Part shown: positions 1 to 7,200 of the stretch, in pieces | How positions within the stretch are numbered: position 1 is the first letter of the stretch | Layout: each line of letters opens with the position of its first letter | Assembly: GCF_002788215.1 (NCBI RefSeq) | Contig: NZ_CP024845.1 | Coordinates: 806,001-870,000, forward strand | Direction: 5' to 3' | Length of the DNA stretch: 64,000 bases | Source: Halohasta litchfieldiae | Lineage (GTDB): Archaea > Halobacteriota > Halobacteria > Halobacteriales > Haloferacaceae | Program-made: the position numbers and the translations under genes | Notes under the pieces: generated by a model | The model's input: only the letters and a program-made list of their open reading frames with translations | Told to the model about the DNA's origin: nothing | The model's database searches: none

Positions 1-771
1 GTCACGCGAGAACTCCAGAACACGGTCGTCTGGCTCAGCTGTGGCTTCGATCGACCGCCGTCGAGAGACGCGGTCGATCGCTTCCTCACCGACCTCGAAC
101 ACGTCGTCGACGAGGTCTTCGACCGCCTCGTCGAGCAGGCCGCCTGCCGCGGCCTGCTCGACTTGACCTACTCCATCGATTCCACCGACGTGAGGACGAT
201 GCCCGCCGACCAAGACGCGTCGAAAGGCTACGATCCAACCGCCGAAGAGTACTACCACGGCTACGGCTGTACGATCGTCTCGACCGGGCAAAAGATCCCG
301 ATTGCCGCGGAGTTCACCGAGAGCAAGCAAGCGCCAGAGGAGACGGCGATGCGCGTCACGTGTGACGCGCTCGCCGTCGAGAAACCGATCTGGATGCTTG
401 GAGACAGCGCCTACGACACGCTCGGCTGGCACGACCACCTGCTGGCCGCAGGGGTCGTGCCAGTCGCTCCGTACAACGCACGAAACACCGACGATCCGAA
501 AGACATCGAGTACAGGGTCGAAGCCCGCATCGACGAACACAGCGAGGACGTTCAGCTGAAGCAATCGACGCTAGACGAGACGTACAACCGCCGGAGTGGA
601 GTCGAACGAACCAACGACGCCGTCAAGGACTGCGGCCTCGGGCACGTTCGCGCCCGAGGCCGCGTCCACGCACGAGCACAAGTGTTCCTCGCGCTGTGCC
701 TTCGTCTCGTTATTGCGATCACCAACGACGAACGCGGAGACAATCCAGGAAGCACCGTCATCACGCTATGA
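1..771 (+). CDS. DDE transposase, IS4-type, N-terminus cut by window edge
   Basis: The frame is open from the first base, so the gene starts before the window. About 256 residues are visible. The DDE catalytic core is clear: IDSTD (first Asp), GDSAYDT (second Asp) and YNRRSGVE followed by K (third acidic residue), matching the Y-(2)-R-(3)-E-(6)-K signature of IS4-group transposases. The protein would cut and join the element's ends. Its stop codon is three bases from the stop codon of the converging arlI gene, so the element's terminal sequence must overlap that gene's 3' end. No frameshift is visible in the part present, so it may be active. I cannot assign it to a named ISH group from memory. 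Confidence 0.85.
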   Translation, partial: VTRELQNTVVWLSCGFDRPPSRDAVDRFLTDLEHVVDEVFDRLVEQAACRGLLDLTYSIDSTDVRTMPADQDASKGYDPTAEEYYHGYGCTIVSTGQKIPIAAEFTESKQAPEETAMRVTCDALAVEKPIWMLGDSAYDTLGWHDHLLAAGVVPVAPYNARNTDDPKDIEYRVEARIDEHSEDVQLKQSTLDETYNRRSGVERTNDAVKDCGLGHVRARGRVHARAQVFLALCLRLVIAITNDERGDNPGSTVITL

Positions 772-792
772 GAACTATTCTATGACACCCTC
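1..792 (+). mobile_element. Insertion sequence, right-hand part
   Basis: This is the 3' portion of an IS element that continues beyond the left window edge. It contains the transposase reading frame. Its right end is inferred rather than seen as an inverted repeat: the neighbouring arlI frame departs from its expected family sequence at about base 792, which places the junction there. The target duplication and left end lie outside the window. Confidence 0.7.
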
Positions 793-3204
793 ATCCTGAA
801 CGTTGATCTCGTCGTTCTCGGCGTCGTAATGGTTGATCTCGGTCAGCGACTTGTTCCGCCGGACCTTCTTGCCCTTGACGCGGGTTGAGGTCTGGATCGA
901 AACGAGATCCAGCGCCGAGAACATCGTCTTCGAGACGTTGATCGGCTGGGTCGTAAACCGCTTGAGCACCTCGCCCACCGAATCGGCGTGGAACGTGGTG
1001 TAGGTGGTGTGACCGGTCGACATGACCTGGAACAGCGTCCGGCCCTCTTCGCCACGGATCTCGCCCATCACGATGTAGTCGGGCCGCTGGCGGAGGGCGG
1101 CCTCCAGCAGGTCGAACTCGTCGATGTCGCCCTTGTCGCCCTCGGTGAACGAGGGCCGGGTGACCGAGGCGATCCAGTTGCGCTGTGGGAGTTCGACCTC
1201 GCGGGTGTCCTCGATGGAGACAATCTTCGTGTTCGATGGGATAAACAGCGACACCGCATTGAGCGAGGTCGTCTTCCCCGAGGCCGTCCCGCCAGCGAAG
1301 ATGAGGGATTTGTCGTTCTCGATGGCCAACCACAAAAAGGCCATCTCGTTGAGCGAGAACGTCTTCCAGTTGATGAGGTCGATTGGCGTAAAGGGGACCT
1401 CCTTGAACTGCCGGATCGTGTAGTTGGTCCCGTGATCCGAGACTTCCTTGCCGAGCGTCAACTGAGCACGGGAGCCATCGGGGAGCGTGGCGTCGACCTG
1501 CGGACTGCGTTTGGAGACACCCTTCCCAGAGCGCTGGGCGAGTTTGACGACGAAGTCGTCGAGTTCGCTCTCGCCGTGAACGACGTTGGTGATGATCTGC
1601 TCGTAGCCCGAATGGTAGACGAAGACCGGTGAGTTGTAACCGTCACAGGAAATATCCTCGACGTTGATGTCGTGTTTGATCGGGTCGATCCGCTCGTAGC
1701 CGAGGAAGTCCCGCTGGAGGTAGTAGAGCAGTTTTTCGACCTGGTATTCGGTCAGCGTCTCGGCGTTCTCCGCAAGCACGACTGGCTCCGGCCGGGCAGA
1801 GATCCCGTTGAGTTCCTGATCAGTCGACACTGTCTCGGTGTCCGTCTCCAGATCGAAGCCGAAACTCGCCAAGAACTCCCCCAACTCGCTGTCGGGATCG
1901 GGATCGAGTCTGTACTCGTCGGGATCGAGCCGGTCGGGGACGAGTCGCTGGTGGAGCGGTGGTCGGTCGTCCCCGTCGGTCGAGGAGTCCCGCGAGTCGA
2001 GATACTCGCCGTAGCGGGTGCCTGCGGCTCTCGTGGTCGACTCGGTGTCGTCGTCTTCCAACTCGTCGAACATCGCTTCGAGCTGTGCGGCAGGCTCCTC
2101 GAATCGCTCGACGAGACCTTCGAATCGCTCGACGAGACCTTCGAATCGCTCGATGAGAGCGTTTGTGTAGCCGGCGAACTTCGGCGGGAGTGCGGCCAGC
2201 TGCTCGCTCAGCGTCGACTCGGTGGCGGTGTCGTACAGATCGTAGCGGGCCAACAGTCGGTAGGTTTCGGCCTCGATAACCTCCCGCCGAGCGTCACTGT
2301 CTGTGGCTTCGGAACCCTGATCGCCGTACTTGATCGCTGTTCTGAGCTTGCCGGTGAGATAGGTCGCGATCTCTTCTTCGATTTCGTTTCGGTAGGGTTC
2401 GACAACGTAGTATTTGGTCTCGTTTTCCTTCGTCGACCGGAAAATGATCACAAAGGAGTAGGGCTCGTTGACCCAGTAGCGTTCGATCTCGGTGAAGTGG
2501 GTCTTTTTTGCCATCGGCACTGCCTTTTCGAGATCGTAGCGGTTGGCCAGTGTCGTCGCCCCCTCGTCGGTCGTGAAAAAGTCGTCCTCGTCGATCTCGT
2601 TGTGGATGTCGACGGTGCGTTCCGCGACGAGGTCGGCCAACTGCTCGGCGGTGTCGGCCCCGCCAGCGAGCATCGAATCGAGGGAGTTCGGATCAAATTC
2701 CAGTGCCTCGCCCCTATCAAAAGGAATGAGAGCGCTCTCGGCCGTCCGGGGTCGACTGCCGTCGGGTTCGTAGTAGTACTGCCGCTTGTGGTGTTCCCAC
2801 AGCCACGTATCTTTGACGACGGGTGTCGTCTCGGGATTGCAGAATTCCTCAAAAAATCTATTTAAATGGACGACGCGGTCGACGGCCGTCTCGATGGCCG
2901 TCTCAAAGGCCAGCGGATGCATCCCCGCCAGCGCCTCGATATCCATGCCGAGAGCCTCGATTCGCTCCCAGTCGGCTTCGGACGGGGGAGCCGTTGAGGA
3001 CTGCGATTCCGTCGACAGCTTCCCGGCGGCTCCGGATGGTCCGTATTCGTCTACATACTCTGCCCATGTGTACTCACCAACGGTCGCAGCGTCGGTGGTG
3101 TCTGACGACGCCTGAGCGGTCGACTCATCATCGACTTGAGTAGTCTCTTCAGAGACATTTTCGGCATCGTCAACTGCCATACGCGTCGTAACTTCTGTTT
3201 GCAT
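775..3204 (-). CDS. arlI: Archaellum motor ATPase ArlI (FlaI), C-terminus truncated
   Basis: This is a type II/IV secretion-superfamily ATPase that powers archaellum assembly and rotation from the cytoplasmic face of the membrane. It has an acidic, low-complexity N-terminus, a conserved domain with a YWVNEPYSF-like segment, Walker A GGTASGKTT near residue 637, and Walker B YIVMGEIRG near 710. The wording around EINHYDAENDEINVQD is what I remember as typical of haloarchaeal ArlI rather than PilB. Family members continue for roughly 90 or more residues after this point, as the PilB homologue at 26.6 kb does, but here the frame ends in EGVIE supplied by the adjoining IS. An alternative start eight codons in (MAVDD, base 3180) fits a TATA box better. 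ArlH and ArlJ are not in the window. The paralogue PilB remains an alternative name. Confidence 0.75.
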   Translation of the reverse strand: MQTEVTTRMAVDDAENVSEETTQVDDESTAQASSDTTDAATVGEYTWAEYVDEYGPSGAAGKLSTESQSSTAPPSEADWERIEALGMDIEALAGMHPLAFETAIETAVDRVVHLNRFFEEFCNPETTPVVKDTWLWEHHKRQYYYEPDGSRPRTAESALIPFDRGEALEFDPNSLDSMLAGGADTAEQLADLVAERTVDIHNEIDEDDFFTTDEGATTLANRYDLEKAVPMAKKTHFTEIERYWVNEPYSFVIIFRSTKENETKYYVVEPYRNEIEEEIATYLTGKLRTAIKYGDQGSEATDSDARREVIEAETYRLLARYDLYDTATESTLSEQLAALPPKFAGYTNALIERFEGLVERFEGLVERFEEPAAQLEAMFDELEDDDTESTTRAAGTRYGEYLDSRDSSTDGDDRPPLHQRLVPDRLDPDEYRLDPDPDSELGEFLASFGFDLETDTETVSTDQELNGISARPEPVVLAENAETLTEYQVEKLLYYLQRDFLGYERIDPIKHDINVEDISCDGYNSPVFVYHSGYEQIITNVVHGESELDDFVVKLAQRSGKGVSKRSPQVDATLPDGSRAQLTLGKEVSDHGTNYTIRQFKEVPFTPIDLINWKTFSLNEMAFLWLAIENDKSLIFAGGTASGKTTSLNAVSLFIPSNTKIVSIEDTREVELPQRNWIASVTRPSFTEGDKGDIDEFDLLEAALRQRPDYIVMGEIRGEEGRTLFQVMSTGHTTYTTFHADSVGEVLKRFTTQPINVSKTMFSALDLVSIQTSTRVKGKKVRRNKSLTEINHYDAENDEINVQDEGVIE
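2101..2163 (-). repeat. 21-bp tandem repeat, three copies, inside arlI
   Basis: Three consecutive 21-base units encode a repeated seven-residue block (ERFEGLV-like), forming a short predicted coiled stretch between the N-terminal region and the acidic linker. The first two units are identical and the third has diverged. The length keeps the frame, so copy-number change would be tolerated. Confidence 0.85.
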
Positions 3205-3209
3205 ATATA
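3204..3209 (-). promoter_or_regulatory. TATA box favouring the internal arlI start
   Basis: TATATA lies about 26 bases upstream of the ATG at base 3180, the usual spacing for a leaderless haloarchaeal transcript. The upstream ATG at 3204 overlaps this box and could not then be used. This is an inference from spacing only. Confidence 0.45.
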
Positions 3210-3306
3210 GTTCTGGGGAGTAGTATCAGACATGATAACTAACGGCAGCTGTTCTAAATACGGAAGCGGAAGTAGTAGATTCCGATACCGACGCTCGGTT
3301 CGGCAG

Positions 3307-3699
3307 TTAGGGGACCGCTGTGACCGTGTGGCCTAGTTCCTCGACGGCGTCGATGATCTCCTCGTGGTCGGCGGTCGCCTCGTAGTAGAAAACGAGGTCG
3401 AAGGTGCCCTCGCGGAGCAGTTGTTGACACTCCCAGACAAACTCCTCGTCGTCGACCGTCAGGCCATGGAACTGATTCGACGCGAAGTCGGTGTCGTCGT
3501 TGCCCGCATAGATGTAGGTCTCGCCTTTGTGCGTGTGGTCGGCAATGATCTCGTTCATGTCGACGGTGAGTTCGTGCATTTCGAGATCCTGATCACTCGT
3601 CAGATTGGTGTGGACGATCAGCCCGACGAGTTCGATCTCGCCGGGTTCGAGGAGTGCTTTGGTTCGCTGATAGAGGTCCGAATCGAGTGTGTCGCTCAT
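3307..3699 (-). CDS. Conserved haloarchaeal protein, DUF5778-like
   Basis: This 130-residue acidic soluble protein has no signal peptide or membrane segment. The C-terminal half has a well-formed stretch, FVWECQQLLREGTFDLVFYYEA, that I recall as conserved among haloarchaea (DUF5778, from memory). Its function is unknown. It is transcribed away from the divergent membrane protein and toward the truncated arlI. No catalytic motif is visible. Confidence 0.7.
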   Translation of the reverse strand: MSDTLDSDLYQRTKALLEPGEIELVGLIVHTNLTSDQDLEMHELTVDMNEIIADHTHKGETYIYAGNDDTDFASNQFHGLTVDDEEFVWECQQLLREGTFDLVFYYEATADHEEIIDAVEELGHTVTAVP

Positions 3700-3791
3700 A
3701 TAGGCTCTGGAACGTCGACCAGTAAACGACTACCGATACAGCGATAGGAAACGGTACAAAGGTTTATTACTGATCTATTACACCTTTATGT

Positions 3792-4469
3792 ATGACCGAG
3801 TCGGTCCGACGGTTCGTCGTGGGTCGTGACCGAACGGTAACGCGGCGGATTCTGGGTATCTCTGCGGTACTGACTGTCGCTGCCTTTGGGACGCTCGCGG
3901 TGCCAACGGTCTGGGCGGAGTACGTCTCGCCCAGCGGTGCCGAGACAATGCAGTTGGCCGCAGCGGTCGGCTTCGTGCTGTCGGTAATTGCGGCGGTGTA
4001 TGTGGTTTCGAAAACCGCCGATATCAACCCCTACGTGCCGACTGCGGCCGTGTTCGTGGTATTCACAAGCTACGGCGTTACTGGTATCGTTACCGAGTTG
4101 CAACTCGTCTTTTTTATCGGTCCAGCGATCTTTTTAGGGATCCTCGTCGCGCTGTCGGCCTACGCTAATGACGGCGCGCTGGCCTCGCTGTCGGTCGTCT
4201 TCTTTCCGGTGTTGGGGTATATGATCAACGCACCCTACGGGATCGCCGAGAGCTTTGGTCTCCTCAATCGGTTCCGGGTCGCACTCGTCTTCAGTCTGAT
4301 TTTCACCTTCACGATTGGGATCGCAGGCTTCCTCACCGGCTCGGTGATCCGGCGGCTCGTCGACTACGCCGATATAATCACCGTCGAAGAACTCAGACAC
4401 CCCGACAGCGTCGACCCCGAGACGCCGACCGACCAGCTATCGAGCGACACCGAGACGGTCGACGAGTGA
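3792..4469 (+). CDS. Polytopic membrane protein, function unknown
   Basis: The protein has 225 residues with about six hydrophobic segments spread from residue 20 to 195 and a short acidic cytoplasmic tail. The second and third hydrophobic blocks contain small-residue-rich helices, and a YMINAPYGI loop follows near residue 145. No transporter or enzyme signature is recognised. A T-rich TATA-like element (tttatta) about 27 bases before the ATG supports a leaderless start. It stands alone between divergent and convergent neighbours. Confidence 0.7.
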   Translation: MTESVRRFVVGRDRTVTRRILGISAVLTVAAFGTLAVPTVWAEYVSPSGAETMQLAAAVGFVLSVIAAVYVVSKTADINPYVPTAAVFVVFTSYGVTGIVTELQLVFFIGPAIFLGILVALSAYANDGALASLSVVFFPVLGYMINAPYGIAESFGLLNRFRVALVFSLIFTFTIGIAGFLTGSVIRRLVDYADIITVEELRHPDSVDPETPTDQLSSDTETVDE

Positions 4470-4613
4470 CTGTTCAATGAACCAGCGTGTGGCCGGTCGG
4501 GAACCCGGCAATCGATCTATCGGTGGCTGGGGGACTCAGCGGGAAACGAGTTGAAGACTGTCAGGTCGACCGAACGGTTAAAACGGAAGCGAAAGGGGAC
4601 GCCGACAGCGCAG

Positions 4614-5678
4614 TTAGTCGGAGGCAGCGACTGGCTCGCTTGCCTCGGCCATCGCCAGCACGTCGTCGAAGAAGTCCAACGAGTCGTGTGGGCCGGGGTT
4701 GGCTTCGGGGTGGTACTGGCGGGTGATGATCCCCAGTTCCTCGCTGGCCAGCCCTTCGGCGGTGTCGTCGTTGACGTTGATCTGTTTGACCTCTAGGTCA
4801 CCGGGCTCGGAAACCGTGTAGCCGTGGTTCTGGGTCGTCATCACGACACGCCCGCTATCGAGATCACGAACCGGCTGATTGACGCCGCGGTGGCCGAAGG
4901 CCATCTTCTCAGTGTCGCCGCCGAAGGCGCGGGCGACGATCTGCTGGCCGAGACAGATGCCTGCAATCGGCAGTTCGCCGGCGAACTCCTCGACCAACGA
5001 CTGGGCATTGGTGAAGTTGGCCGGGTCGCCGGGTCCGTTCGAGATGAACAGGACGTCGGGATCGATTTCTGCGACGTCCTCGGCGCTAACCGTACAGGGG
5101 AGCACGTGAACGTCAGCACCGCGCTCGTTGAGCGAGCTGATGATCGATCCTTTTGCTCCGCAATCGATGAGCGCCACATCGTAGGAGCCGTCACCGAGGT
5201 GGGTCGTCGACTCCGGCGTGGTGACCTGCGAGCCGATGTCGACGTGGTCGCTCATCGCCTTACACTCGGCGAGTTCGGCCTTGGCGTCCTCCGGCGTGAC
5301 GTCTTCTCCGGCGACGATACCGCATTTCATCGCCCCTTCTTCCCTGATTGAGGTGACGAGATCTCGGGTTTCGATGTGGTCGATGGCTGGCACACCCTCG
5401 CTTTCGAGCCACGTCGCCACCGACTCGGTGAACTCGCGGGCGATGGCGGCACGGGGGTGAACACGACCCGACTCGAAGCGGTCGGCCCGGACCCCGTAGT
5501 TGCCAATCAGGGGGTACGAAAAGGTCAGGACCTGCTCCTCGTAGGAGGGATCGGTGAGACTTTCTTCGTACCCTGTATAGGCGGTTGTGAAAACCAGTTC
5601 TCCGCGTGTACGGCCCGGCGCGCGGCAGCGGGCTTCGAGCACGCGGCCGTCGGCCAGAGCGATGTAGGCGTCCGACAT
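4614..5678 (-). CDS. carA: Carbamoyl-phosphate synthase, glutaminase (small) subunit
   Basis: CarA hydrolyses glutamine and passes ammonia to CarB to make carbamoyl phosphate for arginine and pyrimidine synthesis. At 354 residues it has the normal length. The N-terminal CPSase small-chain domain covers roughly residues 1-150. The class I glutamine amidotransferase domain follows, with the nucleophile Cys in GICLGQQ near residue 241 and the His/Glu pair in YHPEANPGPHD near 320. carB is not adjacent. The gene is divergent from an Lrp-type regulator across 96 bases holding a clear palindrome, so regulation by that neighbour is plausible. Confidence 0.96.
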   Translation of the reverse strand: MSDAYIALADGRVLEARCRAPGRTRGELVFTTAYTGYEESLTDPSYEEQVLTFSYPLIGNYGVRADRFESGRVHPRAAIAREFTESVATWLESEGVPAIDHIETRDLVTSIREEGAMKCGIVAGEDVTPEDAKAELAECKAMSDHVDIGSQVTTPESTTHLGDGSYDVALIDCGAKGSIISSLNERGADVHVLPCTVSAEDVAEIDPDVLFISNGPGDPANFTNAQSLVEEFAGELPIAGICLGQQIVARAFGGDTEKMAFGHRGVNQPVRDLDSGRVVMTTQNHGYTVSEPGDLEVKQINVNDDTAEGLASEELGIITRQYHPEANPGPHDSLDFFDDVLAMAEASEPVAASD

Positions 5679-5729
5679 TACGAGTTACGTATCGTTCTTC
5701 GTTCTTAAGTGCGTCGTTCGAAGCTCAGC

Positions 5730-5742
5730 TACGAAATTCGTA
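5730..5742. promoter_or_regulatory. 13-bp palindrome TACGAAATTCGTA between carA and the Lrp gene
   Basis: A perfect six-base inverted repeat around one central base sits about 33 bases before the regulator's ATG and 52 bases before carA. It is therefore well placed to overlap the core promoters of both genes. It resembles the short dyads bound by Lrp/AsnC proteins, but the binding protein is inferred. Confidence 0.5.
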
Positions 5743-5774
5743 ATCCCTAACCCCTCCCATCCACACCGGGTTGT

Positions 5775-6188
5775 ATGGACGACCTCGACCGGCGGATTCT
5801 CAATATTCTGCGACGGGACGCCCGGACGCCCTACACGGAGATCGCAGACCGGGTCGGCACCTCGGAAGGAACGGTGCGGAACCGCGTCGACCGCCTCACC
5901 AGCGAGGGGATCATCGAACGCTTTACTGTGACGACGCGAACGGGGAACGTCAAAGCGATGATCGAGGTATCGGTCGACATGAACGTCAACACGAGCGAAA
6001 TCTCCGGGCGGATGGCCGACTGGGAGGAAGTCGATTTCGTCTGGCAGGTTTCGGGCGAGGACGATATCGTCCTTGTCGTCGACTGTGTCGACACGCAGGC
6101 AGTGAACGATCTCATCTCGCAGGCCCGCGAGATGGAGGAGGTCAAAGGGACGACGACGCGGCTGATTCTCGACGAGCGACTCGGCTGA
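5775..6188 (+). CDS. Lrp/AsnC-family transcriptional regulator
   Basis: This 137-residue regulator has the usual two-part build. An N-terminal winged helix-turn-helix (residues 1-60, starting DDLDRRILNILRRDAR) carries the recognition stretch TSEGTVRNRVDRL. A C-terminal RAM/ACT-like sensing domain covers about residues 65-135 and would bind an amino acid and drive oligomerisation. Divergence from carA suggests control of carbamoyl-phosphate or arginine/pyrimidine supply, with self-regulation. The effector cannot be told from sequence. Confidence 0.92.
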   Translation: MDDLDRRILNILRRDARTPYTEIADRVGTSEGTVRNRVDRLTSEGIIERFTVTTRTGNVKAMIEVSVDMNVNTSEISGRMADWEEVDFVWQVSGEDDIVLVVDCVDTQAVNDLISQAREMEEVKGTTTRLILDERLG

Positions 6189-6233
6189 CTCCCGTGGAAT
6201 TCGGGTACGGACAGTCGCGCGACGTATCGAACG

Positions 6234-6241
6234 CTTATTTA
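6234..6241 (+). promoter_or_regulatory. TATA box of idi
   Basis: The run cttattta is centred about 27 bases before the idi ATG, indicating a leaderless transcript and supporting that start codon. Confidence 0.6.
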
Positions 6242-6264
6242 TGCCACTGTGATATAGCCAACAT

Positions 6265-6831
6265 ATGAGTGCTGACGACGCCGCCGACGGCGAACGCCAC
6301 GCAAACGCCGGACAGGACGTAATCGCGGTCGACGCTGACGACACCGAACAGGAACTCGTCAACCGACTCGACGCACACACCGGTGATGGCATCCGCCACC
6401 GCGCCTTTACCTGTCTCGTCTTCGACAGCGAGGGCCGCCTGCTGTTGGCCCAGCGGAGCCCCGACAAACGACTCTGGGACACCCACTGGGACGGCACCGT
6501 GGCCTCCCACCCCGTCGAGGGCCAGAGCCAGGAAGACGCCACCATCCAGCGACTCGAAGAGGAACTCGGCATCACGCCCGACCAGTACGGCGACGTGGAG
6601 GTCACCGACCGCTTCGAGTACAAACGCTACTACGAGAACGCCGGCGTCGAGTGGGAAGTCTGTGCAGTGCTGAAAGTCACCCTCGACGATACGACGCTCA
6701 ATCCTGACGAAGACGAAATTGCCGGCCTACTGTGGGTCGACTACGACCACCTCCACGAGAACCCGCAGTGGTACCGTCAACTCCGTCTCTGTCCGTGGTT
6801 CGAGATCGCCATGCGTCGGGACTTCGCATAA
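6265..6831 (+). CDS. idi: Isopentenyl-diphosphate delta-isomerase, type I (NUDIX)
   Basis: Idi interconverts isopentenyl and dimethylallyl diphosphate, feeding archaeal lipid, carotenoid and quinone synthesis. The 188 residues hold a NUDIX fold with the Nudix-like helix RLEEELGI near residue 95 and the catalytic-Glu segment VEWEVC near 130. The segment aligning with the catalytic Cys of bacterial enzymes reads TVASHPV, so Ala replaces that Cys. The first 30 residues are an acidic extension. It is transcribed alone from a leaderless promoter. Confidence 0.9.
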   Translation: MSADDAADGERHANAGQDVIAVDADDTEQELVNRLDAHTGDGIRHRAFTCLVFDSEGRLLLAQRSPDKRLWDTHWDGTVASHPVEGQSQEDATIQRLEEELGITPDQYGDVEVTDRFEYKRYYENAGVEWEVCAVLKVTLDDTTLNPDEDEIAGLLWVDYDHLHENPQWYRQLRLCPWFEIAMRRDFA

Positions 6832-6890
6832 AAACGGCTTACTGAGACGATTGGGTTTCGAATATCGCAGTCGTCGACCGGTACGGATTG

Positions 6891-7103
6891 CTATTTTGTT
6901 CGCGTTACCGATGTTCCTGTTTGCTTCCCGACGACCTTCACCGAAAATACGCGTTCGCGAGGGATGAGTTCGTAGACGTCCCGGCCGTCTTCTTCACCGG
7001 CTTTGACCCGCCAGTGGTCGGTGTCGTCTTCGTAGGAAATATCTGAGCTGGCAACGCTGTACTCGACCGGTCCGTCCGGCGTTTCGTATTTGATGACGGC
7101 CAT
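6891..7103 (-). CDS. Small uncharacterised protein, 70 residues
   Basis: This small soluble protein is rich in Asp and Glu, starts MAVIKYETPDG, and has a predicted all-beta pattern. A TATA-like element (agtataacag) lies about 28 bases upstream of the ATG, which argues that it is real and leaderless. It is divergent from the HerA-like ATPase gene, with 97 bases between them. No family is recognised. Confidence 0.6.
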   Translation of the reverse strand: MAVIKYETPDGPVEYSVASSDISYEDDTDHWRVKAGEEDGRDVYELIPRERVFSVKVVGKQTGTSVTRTK

Positions 7104-7200
7104 ACACGCAGATACAGCTATCGTCTGTTATACTTGACTCATACAGACGGGCTGTCAGGAGGGGAAAGCGTTTACCGTCACGGCTGAACGTCGAATACAT

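Noticed and set aside
1672-2865. Long plus-strand frame opposite arlI
   Set aside because: It mirrors the codons of arlI, which has clear ATPase motifs on the other strand.
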